DNA of 64,000 bases, from assembly GCA_033439295.1 (NCBI GenBank), contig JAVTLE010000023.1:930001-994000 (forward strand), in the 5' to 3' direction. Under the pieces are notes generated by a model. The model saw only the letters and a list, made by a program, of their open reading frames with translations. It ran no database searches and was not told the origin of the DNA. The DNA is from Deuterostichococcus epilithicus (Eukaryota; Chlorophyta; Trebouxiophyceae; Prasiolales; Stichococcaceae). Positions 12,081-24,200 of the stretch are shown piece by piece; position 1 is the first letter of the stretch; each line of letters opens with the position of its first letter. Position numbers and translations under genes: made by a program.

Positions 12081-12563
12081 TGAGAGGGAGGGTCAGGAAC
12101 GGCGCAAAATCTCAATGAGTCTGGCATCTGAGGGACTGTTGAAAGCGTGTCAGGTCGGCCAATTCAGACCTGCGCCCTCCTCAACAATTGATGACGCCAG
12201 AAGAGGAACTTGGATGCACATCCAGAGGAGTTTCCTCCTCTGGATGCATAATGCGTGGCTGCGGGTTTTCACACCAGAACTCTTGTTCACTCCTTTAAAG
12301 GTGTCCATTCACACAAGCTGGTACGGTGTATACAATGTAACAATAATAATTGACTGTGCGGCATAAATGCAGCAGCATCACTCCCCAACGTCAATCCCTA
12401 AATACGCTACACATGGTCATTTCACCGGCTTCAATATGAAATCGCTTCATTAGTTAATTTCTGACTTCGAGCCACAGCCTGCGCTGTGACTCCGTTAACC
12501 TCATAACTCTGTGAAATTGTGAAACATGCCACGCACACTCCTCTGCACACAGCGCCCGCGGCA
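12081..12563. other. convergent 3' region, FN3K and F-box gene
   Basis: Tail-to-tail region, less GC-rich than the genes on either side. It should hold both 3'UTRs. I see no coding exon. Confidence 0.5.
12336..12340 (+). promoter_or_regulatory. candidate polyadenylation signal TGTAA for FN3K
   Basis: TGTAA, the usual poly(A) signal of chlorophyte algae, lies about 256 bases after the FN3K stop codon in a locally AT-rich stretch. Assignment is by position only. Confidence 0.4.
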
Positions 12564-14079
12564 TCACGCACACACCTCCCGGCACCGCTCCCCCGTCTGG
12601 TGCAGCTGCCTCAGCACGCCGTGTGCGCCACCGATTTTTTTGGCGACAGCCCGCACAGCGAGCAACTTGGCGTGCTGCTGCGCCGCCGCCAGAAGCTTCA
12701 CCGCTCTGTCCAGATGTGCCAAACGCGATCGCAGTCGCGACCCCCTGCTGTCGGCGCCCTGAATATCGGCTTCCAATGTGCTGAGCTCGTCCTGCAGGCC
12801 ACGCATTTCCCGTGGTGTTTACTGCCCTTGACGTGAGCAGCCTGACGCCTCAATGCCCCGACTGACCTGTCGTGAGAGATGCGCATTAGCAGGCAGAGTT
12901 CCGTGCATGTCACCATGCGCAACAGATCTGAATTGTTTTGCTATTCGCTCGCACCTTACAAGACTGCTGCAGCTCTGACCAGGCTTCCATGTCGCGTCTC
13001 AGACACGACAGTGCCGCAGAATTGCGCTGCCGTGTGACGCCCGCCTGCAGCGCGGCCTGGCAGCAGCAACGTGCGAGCTGTCGTTTGAGCAGCTTGAGGA
13101 TGCACCCTTGCAGCTGCATGTTGCGCTGCGGATCATCTCTGGAACTGCGGCTGGCTTTCCTGTGTGCATACGGCAGGCAAGGCCACACGTACCCTTTTCC
13201 GCTGAAGGGTGCTTTCTGTCAGCTGCAGTTTGTCGTCGGCGACAAGGTAGGCGTTTCGCAGCGCGCCCGCCGCCTTGCAATGTGTCTGCAGGTCGTGCAC
13301 GAGCCTGCAACGACAGTGAGGAGGGTTCAGGCGCCGCACGCCCGGGCCAGCAAGGTGCCGCTTGCGCCAGCCACATTGACGTGCTGGAAAGTCGAGCACT
13401 GCGGTTGCGAGCGTTGTTTCCAATTTGCAACAGGCTGTCGGGTCGTCAATGCACACTCCTCAGTGCACCGCCGCCTGAAACATTCTGGACGCGCCTTCTT
13501 CGTTGCTCTCGTGTACCATGCTCCCTGCAGCTGAGGTACAGCAGTCGGGCGTCGCCGGCGACCGATGCGGTGCCCTCCGCCGCGTTGTGGCGCGCGACCG
13601 CCACCGCCGCGGCGTCGAAATCGCGCAGCAGCGGCGCCTCAAACAGGAATGGCGACCGTCGCACCAGTTGTGCCAACGGCTTGCAGGCCTGTGCTGCGCC
13701 GCAGATGTCCCTCACCTGGGCACCAAAGTGCAACAAGAATCTAAGACACGGCAAGTGGCGACCGCAGCCCAGACTATGCTGACGCCCGGGACCAGTTGTA
13801 CCGATCTGAGATGGAAGGGCCAGCCCATCAGTTACGATAGACGGACCTGCGGTCGCAACTTGGCGCAGCGAGACCCACCTCGCCGAGCTGCGAGAGGATG
13901 AGGAGCAGCAGGTCGTCGCCTAGGGCCAGCATGGAGCCCGGACTCTGCGGTGCACGACACTCGTCCGCCTGCAGCTTGCGGCGCTCTGCAGCAGCAGAGA
14001 CTTCGGCAGGGTGCGCGTCGTGCGACGCCCGCCTGCGTCTTGCTGTGCGCCCAGCATAGCAGACGGGCAGCGCGTCCAT
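12564..14079 (-). CDS. F-box protein with helical C-terminal region, 5 exons, 339 aa
   Basis: Exons on the minus strand: 14079-13879, 13715-13517, 13398-13189, 13136-12955, 12791-12564; phases close and the stop is TGA. The F-box spans the first splice: GDDLLLLILSQLGE, then VRDICGAAQACKPLAQLVRR, the pattern that binds SKP1 in SCF ubiquitin ligases. The rest is helical, with coiled-coil-like stretches such as LVHDLQTHCKAAGALRNAYL and LDRAVKLLAAAQQHAKLLAV. No kelch, LRR or WD repeat is visible, so the substrate is unknown. The basic, Ala-rich N-terminus (about 50 residues before the box) is poorly constrained; an internal Met just before the F-box could be an alternative start. Family assignment rests on the F-box alone. 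Confidence 0.7.
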
Positions 14080-15205
14080 GTCCTCCTCCTCTGACCTAGC
14101 TAGGCGTGCCAGGACTGTCCATTAGTAACATTATCACGGTCCGCGGCCGGCAGTACAGCATCTGCAATGGGGTCGAGCTCATGTGCGAGCTGGTGGTGAA
14201 TGAACGCCGATCGGCGATCGGCCGGCGAGCTTCGCACACTACCTGGAGCCAGCGAGCGCCACGTAAGGCAGAAAATCTCTTCCGGCTTGAGCAATCTTCG
14301 TACAGTTTCTCATGTACCGGGGAACCTGCCTGTATGAAGATGGGTTCGGGTACTAGGTACCTTTCTTCTTCAGTACTTATGCCCTGGACACGATGTCAAT
14401 TGCAAGCAGATGCAACTGTCGGCGGGCGCCATTCGGCACCACTGGTGCACCGGTTGACCCCATCTTCCCCATCTCAAACAGACACACAAGACTGCCTGAG
14501 TAAAAAGGGTAGCGAGAGTGGTCATCGTAGAGCAGGCATCAGTAGGCCTGAAACTCCATCGTTGGGATGATGCAGCTGTTCAAATACATGCACGGCGCAC
14601 TCTGTTGGTGGCGCGGCAGCGCACCTGTGGTGTATTTGTGCCATGCAACAGCGTTCAACCGTCAAGGCACACCCTGGTTTACAAAGCACAAGCAGCATGT
14701 CGCTTGGCGCAGTCGAAAGCCAGATACTGAAAGCAGCAGAACCGGGAGGGCCGCCGACACACAGACCATGTGTGCATCGGCTCCTGCTGGCCCGCGCAAA
14801 CGTTCAACTGCGGATCAGGCAGACCCAGAAATCTGGGTGCCAGCTCGTGCACGCATCTTCCTATGGTGTTGATGACTATCGAGCGCCCCCTGCTCACCAT
14901 GCCCCTATGGAGAAATGTCATACTGCAGCCGCACCCGCTCGCTCCAAGCAGCGTTGCGGCCCTTCTGTAGCGGTGATTCGGAAGACAAGTAGCGCTCTCG
15001 GCCGCAGCACGCAGTGGGCTTCCGGGGGCTCGGAAGCCTTCGCAGTAGCCTAGCTGCTTAGCGAAAGCAGCTGCCGAAGCAGGAAAAGGGTCATGAGCAG
15101 CCGGCACAGCCTGCGCCTCCCTCATCAACGAGCAGACGCCGCCGAGTGAGGGGCACACGATGCAGGGCACGACACCCCGGCTAAGTGCACTGCGCGTTGG
15201 AGCTA
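14080..15205. other. intergenic, F-box promoter / FNDC3-like 3'UTR
   Basis: Both flanking genes are on the minus strand. The region should hold the long 3'UTR of the FNDC3-like gene and the F-box promoter. A TGTAA on the minus strand near 14692-14696 could be the poly(A) signal of the FNDC3-like gene. Open frames here, including one of over 200 codons on the minus strand, show no recognisable domain. Confidence 0.45.
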
Positions 15206-18200
15206 TCAGTAGGCGCGAGAGTGGCTGCCGGCAGGCCCGCGCAGCGGTTGCGGTTCGCCCGGCGGCCCAGAGTTCTGCGTCCAGGCCATCATGAACACCC
15301 AGAACATGAACACGCCGCCAAACACCACGACGAGAAGGCGCGCGTTGGCGTTCCACTGCCGCCGCAGCCACTTGCCCCACGGCATCGAGGCGACCACCGG
15401 CGGCGGCGCTTTTGTCAGCCGGGGCACCTCGAGGCCTGCGGCGCAGCCTTCAGGGTTTAGGGCTTCGGCCATCACAGTGTTGCCGGGGCATCGGCCTGCG
15501 ATCCATCAGCACGGAAATGCAGACGCGGAATCCCCCTTGCATTCTTGCCCCAGCTGCAAAAGTAGTCTTGATCGCGACCTTGTCCGGCCAGGACGCGACG
15601 CAGACAGCCGGATGCATTTGCAGACCCCTGAGCCCAGCTCACCCTTGGCGCCGCGCTTGCGGATGCGCGTCTCGCCGCTGGTGATGCCGGCTGTCCTGCT
15701 ATCGCCGCCGCCGCTGCTGGCGGCGGCGGCAGGCAGCTGCTGTGGGGCTGTGGCCAGCGCACGGCCGACGGTCGCCGGCGGCGGTGCCGGCAGCTGCACG
15801 GACGCCGCATCGCTCCAGGTGCCGTGGCCTGCGCCGCCGGCGCCGACGCTCCGCACCCGCACCTGCGGCGGTTTGAGGACGAAATGCGTGACAGAATTCA
15901 ATGCTGCAACAAGCCATGCTGCTTGAAAAGACGGCCGCAGGCCTGACCCGCATGCCCCGCGCAGCGCAAGCTTCGAGCAACGGGTGCCCAACGTCGCTGC
16001 CGCCGCACACAGATCCCCCCGCCCAGGGTTGTGGCTTGCGATGCGGCAGCTGTGGCGGGGCAATTCATCCTCTCCTCACCTGGTAGGCCCAGCCGGGCTC
16101 CGCGCCGTGCAGGATGCACTCGTGCACCCGCCCGGCGCACGTCTGCTTCAGCAGCGCGCCGCCGGTCATTGGCGCAGCTTCCACCTCGTAGGAAGCGCAC
16201 GCGGCGGTCGCCTCTGAGGCCGCCGCCGGGCGCCAGGCTGCCGCGATGGCGGCGCTGCCGCTGTGGTGCCTGGGTGAAGGACGGGGAGCAGCCCCGATGT
16301 GAGTGGAGGCTTGCGGAACCACAAGGTGCGACTCCCGAGTGCACCGCTGCCATCGATCATGAGCGCACTGCGCCTGCTGGCGCACGAAAGCAGGCACGCA
16401 CAATTGTGCAGTCCACACCAGCGCCTGACTTTGCAGGCCGTGCTTCCATCGGCAGGGTCCCGAACTGCAGGGTGTGCGGGATATTTCGGATCTGCAAGTG
16501 TGTCCACACACACACACATGCGCGAAGATGCATGCCTGGCAGAGGCGGCGGCGCAATCTGCTGCTGCTGGCCTCGCTGAGACGCCCGTCGGCGGCGGCGG
16601 CGGCGGCTTGGCGGTGGTCACCGCCACGGCCGCCGTGTGGGCGCTGCTGCCAACGGCGTTGCGGGCGCACAGCCTGCGGTGCAGCGCAATGCGGGGCTGA
16701 TGAGATGCGCGCCACGGGGCTGGATGATATTGAGACGCCTGCCCACCACCCGAGAACCCTCACGCGCATGCATCTAGTCGACCCCTGGGATGCTGCAGCC
16801 CAGACCGGAGCACCCCTTCCAACCTCTGCTTCTGCCCACACACCCGTGTACCTGGTCCCAGGGAGCGTGCAGCACCGGCTGGCCGGGCGGTCAAGGGGGT
16901 TCAGGGTGTGGCAGAGCCCTGGAGTGGCGGCGCACCTGAACAGGTAGCGGCTGCCGGCGTCGAGGCCGCCTACGCGGCACTGCGTCGCTGCGCCGCTGTA
17001 CACCTCGGCCCATGCGCCGCCGAGCCCGTCCGCGGGAATGGCCTCGAGGCTGCAGCAGCTATGAACATGTGAGGGGCAATTTTAAGACAGGCAATAGACC
17101 AATCGCCGCTGTGCCTGTCGTGGAAACCGCCTCCAGGCTGCGGCAGTTGATCATGCGACACCAAATGCAGGATGAGAGCCGGCCGCCGGCGCTGGGATTG
17201 GTGGCAAGCCAGCAACCCAGCCGCCGCGCAGCCGCCGCAACTGCCCACTCCATTTTGCGCCCATGTCACCTTGGGCACGATGCCAGCGATAGCCTTGCCA
17301 CGCTGACAGGTGCTTGACAGCAGATCGTATGAAACAGGTTGCGTTCCGGAAACGTGATGGGAGATGGTACATGGAATATAAAGTTGATTGGTGGGCATCG
17401 CACCTGTACATGAGGATTGCCGCGCCATTCTCCTCTGTGGGTGCCTCCCACTTGGCACGCGCCGATGTGGCTGTCACCTGCGAGCCGCCGGTTACGCTTC
17501 ACCGCCACCGGTCCTTGGTGGCGGAGCAGTAGTGGCAGAGCTCGCAAAGTGTGGCGAGTGGAACAGGTCCTTGGTGGCGGATCATTGGTGGCAGAGCTCG
17601 CAAAGTGTGGCGAGGGAAACAGTCTGCATCGTGCTAGCGGTGCGTCACAGACATTGGGGCTGAGCGTGGGGGCAATTGGTAAAGATCCTGCCATCACAGG
17701 GTCGAATACCATCAGAGTGCGCCCGCTGACGACGCGAGCACTGAATGGTCGCGCCAGCAACTGCACCCGAATGCGTGTACGTCTTCGTGTGTCGCTCGCT
17801 TTAAGCCAGAGAATCTAGAAACAATCATGATGAAGTAACGTGTCATCTCTTGTAGAAGCTCGCTCGCCTGGCTGAAGGACGGGGCTGGAGGCGGCTCGGG
17901 CGCCGCCGGGGCAGTCTGCGCTGCCACTGTGTCGCAGAAGGGGCCCATGCCGCGGGCGTTGGCGGCACGGGCACGCAGCAGGTACACGCGGCCGTGGCGG
18001 AGGCCGGACACCTGCTTTCGCGGGCCACACTCAGCTCTGTGGGATCAGCGCACGTTGCAAATGCAATCTCACACCGCATGTCGGGTTGGCGCCCTCAGCT
18101 ACGCCCCCCGNGGGGGGCGAGGGGCAGTGCATCGAAGGCACCGCAACGGCATGGGCTTCAGGGTGGCCGTCTGCAAGCGTGGCACCTTGTTCCCTTCAAC

Positions 18201-21200
18201 CCTGGAACCCTTTCTTCCCCCTGCCACACATTTGCTCTTGGGCGGCCGTCCGGACCCTGGCCCAATGCTCGTGCGCACCCGGCAGGACGCCTGCGGGCCG
18301 CTGTGCGTCAGCTGCCAGGCCGCCTCGTGGTGCCGCCCGCGCGGCGGCTGTAGCGCATACTCCAGCTGGTACCCTGACACCGCCGCTCCTGCATGTCGAG
18401 GGCGTCAATTCGAGACGGGATGTTCTCGCTCGCGGAGCCACAAGCCAGGCCGGGCAGGACGGCAGGAGAACGGAGCCAGCCCTGTAGTCGGGCAGCGTGG
18501 CGTCACCACGATGCCCCGTGGAAGATTGGGGAACCCACAGGTCACAGGCGCGAAATGGCAAAGGCTCAGCGTGCATGGCGACATGCACATGCCGGCCAGC
18601 CAGTCGCCACCCTGACTCATGCACATACGGCGAGCGCACGGCATTGGTGGCGGGTGGGGTGTGCAGGCTGCTGCACTGGCAGGCTATTCGCGAGCTGCAG
18701 AGTGGCCTGCCGACAGTGAGCAACTGCACGGTCCACACCATCCCCACAGTCTCAAGAGCACTCATCGTGCTCTTGCCTGAAACCGCCGGTGTGATGCATG
18801 CACATTGAGGAGCACTGCTTCTAGGCCAGGTTCTCATGCCGCTGAAGTGACCGCCTGTCAGAGCAGGTACATCAATTCGCCGGCATTGACTCTCTGACCT
18901 CCGTCTGTGTATAGTCGGGGTCCAGATGAGTGCCCCCACCTGGCGAAGCAACCAGTCGGCTGTGCAGCGGACTCGCGAGCGCTTCATCAATCGCATCTGA
19001 CATGTCAGGCATAGTGACGACCCACCGTTGTCGGCCGCGGGCGGCTGCCAGGCCACGTCCAGGCAGCCTGCTGCAGGCGCGACGGCAGCCAGCCCCCGCG
19101 GGGGCGAAGGCGCCACGGCGGCGGTGGCGAGCACTGCAGCGCCACTCCACTCACCGCCGCCGGCGTCCGAAGAGGCGCGCACTCGGAAGGCGTACTGCGT
19201 GTGCGGCTGCAGGCCCCGCACCTGGGGGAAAGAGAATTGACAGGACATCAAGCGGCAGGTTGGTTGCAGGTCGCGCAACTGGGTATAGAGGAACCGGGTT
19301 GCGGGACAGGCTTTGTGTCAGGCGGCGCAGCGTCACACTCCGCTGCTGGCGGCTGAGGCAGTAGTCGGACCGCGGAGCGATGGCATGGCAGCAGACATTG
19401 GGGCAGGCACGTCTGCTGCCGTCTCAGCACGAGGCCTCACTAGGAGGGAAGGGTCGACGGATCACGGGCAGACGATTGTGGCTGCCTGCCTTTGGCTTCC
19501 TGCCGTGAAACACAAGCATTGAGATGGGTCTTCAGGGGGCTGCACCTTTGCGCAGGAATTCTTCCCCTCGTACACAGTGTCCCAGCACATGGCTTTCGAC
19601 ATGTGCGGCGGCGGCGACGACAGCAGTGGCGGCGTCGGCGCCGCGCTGCTGCCGGGGAGCTGCGCTGCGGTACTGACCTCGTGACCGTAGCCGTTCTGGC
19701 CCCTCCCGTTCTGCTGCAATCCGGTCGAATCTCAGCCGATGCACCTTTGTGGAGGCTCATATGGGGCATTGAACACGCTCGAAACGGCAGTACAGACAGC
19801 AGACATTTCTTCAGCCTGCTTGTGCAACTCCAATCATACTGGCTGGCAAACATGCCCAAATCTAGGTCCATGCACCTACAAGGCGCAGTGCTTGCCTTGG
19901 AGGTGAACACAGCTCCAGGCACTACCATCCAGGGCCTCACCTCTGTGCGCTCGTGCTTTGCCGCCGCAAGAAAGGCCGCCGCGAGGCAGGCCTGCAGCGA
20001 AAAACCAGTGACGGGGCAGCCGCGTGCAGGCGGGGGGTGCCATCGCAGCTTTAAAGCGTCGCCGGAGGATTTGCCGTCCAAATGTGGCGGCGGCGGCGCC
20101 AGCGGTGGCGCCGCCTCGGTGGCTGCGACCACTGCAGCACAGCAGCCATGTTGTCACGAGACACAATGAATCGATCACACGATTCGACCACTCGGCTCGA
20201 GGGCAGCTCTCGAGACGCGGCCGTCGCCGCGAGCACTGCAGCAGCGCAAAGGCGCGATTTGTGAAAATTCGATATACCACAGGAACCGAACAGGCAACTT
20301 GAGCCACCAGCGGGGGTGCCGCCTCCATCACAACAGCCACTACAGCAGAGCAGTGGTTGCCTGTTTAGCCCTTTCAAAACCATATGTATGCATCATTAAC
20401 ACTCGATCACTGCGGTGCAAGGGCTGCTTCCCAGACGCTTTGGGGGTTTCTATCCCATGAACCTCTGACAAGCCATGCACGGGACTGTTGGCCCAGTAGC
20501 GTCTGGAGAGTCTCACATGACTGAGTAGGGGACTCTGGAATAGCAGCGCTGCCATTCCCAACCCGGGTGCATCATTCGTAGGCCCCACGAGTTGCTGGGC
20601 CGCGAGGCGTTGAGGGAGTTGATCGCACAATTGCTGGCTGCGGGTGCCATGGCAGAAACTTTCAAAATCTCAGAAGGTCTCGAGACACTCAAGAAATTCC
20701 TCACATGACTGGCTGGGCGGCGATGAGCCGAAGGAGTTGATTGCGTAGGCGCGGATTTCATATTCGGTGCCGGGTGACAGACCCTCCAGTGCAGCAGACG
20801 CCTCCTCGCCGGCAGCGGCCGTGGCAAAGCCCTGCGGGGGCGGCGGCGGCAGAGTGCTCGACGATGTCGCGAACAGGGAATAGTATGCATGCCAGCAATG
20901 GGACAGCCATTGTCACAGAAGTCGCTTTGTTTGTTCGACAGGCCAGGGCTGGGGGGAATGCAGCGCTTGTACGGTGCAGCTGGTACATCGTGTTGCGTCG
21001 AGCCAGCTGCTGCAGTGCCGGCCTGGCAGTGTGCAGGCAAGGCTCACGTCTGCACTCGAATGAAGGGTAGGTCAATCCAACAGGCTGCCATGCAATCAAG
21101 ACCCTAAGTACACCTACCAGACCGGGCGGCTGCAGTGGGCGTATCTCCAGTCGGTAGCTGATGACCATCGCGCCGCCGTCAAAGCCCGGCGGCTGCCACC

Positions 21201-24200
21201 GCACGTTCAGCGCCTCCCGGGACCTGAACCGCAGCACCAGCACGTTGGTGTCAACGATCCTGTGCTTGGTCCGTGCGCCACGACCTTGCGGACATGCAAG
21301 CATGCAAGTGGCTCCGTTTCTAGAGCACGCCACACTGCAGCCCGTCAAATTCGGCTGAGGCTGGCCTTCTGTAAGACCACTGTGCCACCATGCAACCAGC
21401 TGCACGCGGCTGGTGGTTCGGAAAGCAGGCTCTGCACCGCCGCCGTGCCATCGTGTGCTGGCCTGTAACATGACGCCCTGCTGCCCAGCGCGCCGGGGTG
21501 GTTTGGGAGATGTGGCACACCGGGAGGCGGCTTCCAGGGCTGTGGGGGGATCCGGCGCCGTTGGCGAGGTGGCAAGGTCGACAGGGAAGGAGGCGTCGCC
21601 ACGCCCCGCGGCATTGTGGGCAGTAACGCGGGCCCGGTAGGTGCAGCCCGCCCGCAGGTCGCGCACCGTGCACGCCGTGCTGTCGCCCTGTGTGCAACAA
21701 AGGAGAGTTCCACCGACTGCGCAGTCCACAATGTTGGGGAGCGCGAGGTCTGGCATGCGAGTTAGCATCAATGCAGGCACCCAGCCAGCCAGCATGCGCC
21801 AGATGATTTGGTGTTCTTGAACAAGTCCACTACGAGATAAGCAGCCTCTTCGTCATCTGCAATCTTGGATCGGTCTCACCACAGACAAGCAGCCTCTTCA
21901 TTGTCTGCAGCTGCTGGTTGAGCAGCGACTCGAGTGCTGTGACACATCCGAGCCGCAATGCCGGCGGCTGTGCGCTTACCTCCTGGACGGCTTGCCATTC
22001 GGCGCTGAGGCCACCGTGCTGAGCCGCCTTGCCCTTCGCCTGCAGCTCCAGGGTGTACCTGCAGCATCAGGGTTCAGGGTTCAGGTTTAGGGTAACGTAT
22101 AATCCTGCATCCCTGGACCGTCCCCGCCTCAACGGACTGGGATGCACATACGTGCATGGCTCACTGCACGGTTGCCCGCCACTGCCTGGCCTGCTGACAG
22201 CGCCCTCGTGCAGTGTGCCTGAGCAGGCGTCTGCCTGAGGCTTGACTGTCCCAAGACCTGCGGCAGGTAAAATTAACAGGCGAGCATTGCCGGCCGCAGC
22301 CTTCCAGAAGCAGCTGGCGCATGCTCGGGTGCACCATGAGACACACAGGACTGCAACACATGCCAGGCTGAGGTGCACCCCAGCCTGGCACGAGTGCAGC
22401 ATCTTGTGTGTCCGACAAGCCGAACATTGACACGGCCCATTGAAGCACAGACTGCACTCGTCATCTGGCTGCTGCTCTGTGCTCTGACCCGGAGGCGCCC
22501 TCACCAGGTCACGGGGCTGCCGCCATCATTGTCGGGCGGGCCCCAGGCCAGCATCGCGGTGCTCTGACTGGCGCCGCGCACCGAGGGCGGCGCCGGCGCA
22601 TGCGGCGGCGTCGCGGCCGTCATCGCCTCCAGCGGTGCGCTCTTGTTCCCCGTGCCCGCCTGTTGCACCGGAAGAATTTTAGAACCAAACAACGAAATGG
22701 GTGCGGTTGTGTTCCGGCTCATGCTGTCGGGGCTACTCACAATACCAGCCATGACTGCAGTCCGAAGGCTCAGGCACCAAGTCCTTGAAGCTGTTGGTAG
22801 CCTGTCGGAGGCACGGACACACTTGCAGTCCCTGCCACCCTCCTACCTGTCGGGGCAAGCCTCAGCTGCGATGCCAGACTGCAAGTTCTCTGCAAGGAGT
22901 GCGCACCTCGTTCATGGCGCACACACGGAAGCGGTACACGCGCCCGCTCTGCGCCACAGGGAAGCAGCATGCACCATTCACCCACACAGTAACCAGCCTC
23001 AGGGCAGCAGCTCGTGTCAGCATTGCGATGCAGCTGCCCTTTCAGCGCTGCTTCCCCAGCGGCATTGCCCCGCGCCCAGACTATGGCCTTCCTGGGAGGT
23101 CAGCAGCGACCAGATCGACATCACTCTCCAGGCCCGCAGCAAGCAGTCACCTGACTGTGTCAGAAAAGGGACGGGGACAGTCCACAGGGCGGCACCGCAG
23201 CACGAGGCTGTTCCACCTAGTACAGCTTGTCTTGACAGACTGACACAGGACAGGGCGGAGCCTCACCACAAAGCCATCCTCTTAGTCGGTACTGCCTGTC
23301 GGGCCCAGTCTGTCGCAATCAGAGTGTTCAACAACGTTTGTAATTCGTAATTCACCCGACACGAGATGCTTCTGACGGACAGACGCATCCCCCGAGGGGC
23401 AGGCTGGCATTGCACCACGAGGCAGCCAGCTTGGTGCAGCCTGTCCGGGCCGCAATAACCCACCACGAACATTCGTTAAAAGGTGTGTTCATACTCACCA
23501 CGAGCCCGTCCGCCTCGTACAGCCTGTCAGGGCCGTAGTACTCCACCACGAAGTCGCCGCCGAGGCCGTCGTCCCGTTCCAGGCGGTATGCGCTGATGGG
23601 GTCGCCATTGCAGGCGGGCTCCTGCGGTGCAGAAACGTTGCCTCGATCAGCTCGATCGGACCATATGCCTGGCAGCAAATACGTCTCAAGTTGCCACCGG
23701 TGCCAGCATCCCGCTCCAGCCGGCACACACTGGTCGGGTTGCCATCACAGGCGGGCTCCTGCACTTCACGGAGCAGAGAGGTTTGGGGGTCCAACAGCTC
23801 GATAGGCTCGCTGCTGCACTCTGGCTCCTACGGCGCACAGGCAGTAGGTTGCTCAGCCCTGTGTCCAACTGGGAGTCAAGCATGGCCACCTTGGAAAATG
23901 CCATGGAGGCGTGATCCGGCCGGTGCCTGCGGCATGCTAGACTCTAGTTCAAGCCACAGTCCGAGCAGAGGGACCATGGAGGCTTCGTGGAGGAGTGGCC
24001 CTGATTGCTCAGTGCAAGGCGCTGAGCGGGTGCTGTGTACCTGCAGTGCGGCGCAGGCCTGCAGTCTAGAAACTGGACTTGGTCCAGCTTATCATCAGCA
24101 ACAGACCTTCTAGCGCACGGCCACGGCGCTCGTTATGGCCTCAGGGACCTTCAGCCCTTCTGAATCCTAACAGGCCCAGATTGTGGTATGAGAAATATTG

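Noticed and set aside
13108-13782. 224-codon open frame on the plus strand
   Set aside because: It lies antisense to the F-box gene, whose five exons close in phase; composition is that of a GC-rich shadow frame with no domain.
14679-15380. 233-codon minus-strand open frame
   Set aside because: No domain, and it overlaps the last FNDC3-like exon in the wrong frame; probably 3'UTR.
16065-17003. 312-codon minus-strand open frame as an independent gene
   Set aside because: It runs through exons and introns of the FNDC3-like gene; only the exon part at 16269-16080 is in the true frame and spliced models fit FN3 modules better.
19492-20169. 225-codon open frame on the plus strand
   Set aside because: Antisense to two FNDC3-like exons that read proper FN3 sequence on the minus strand.
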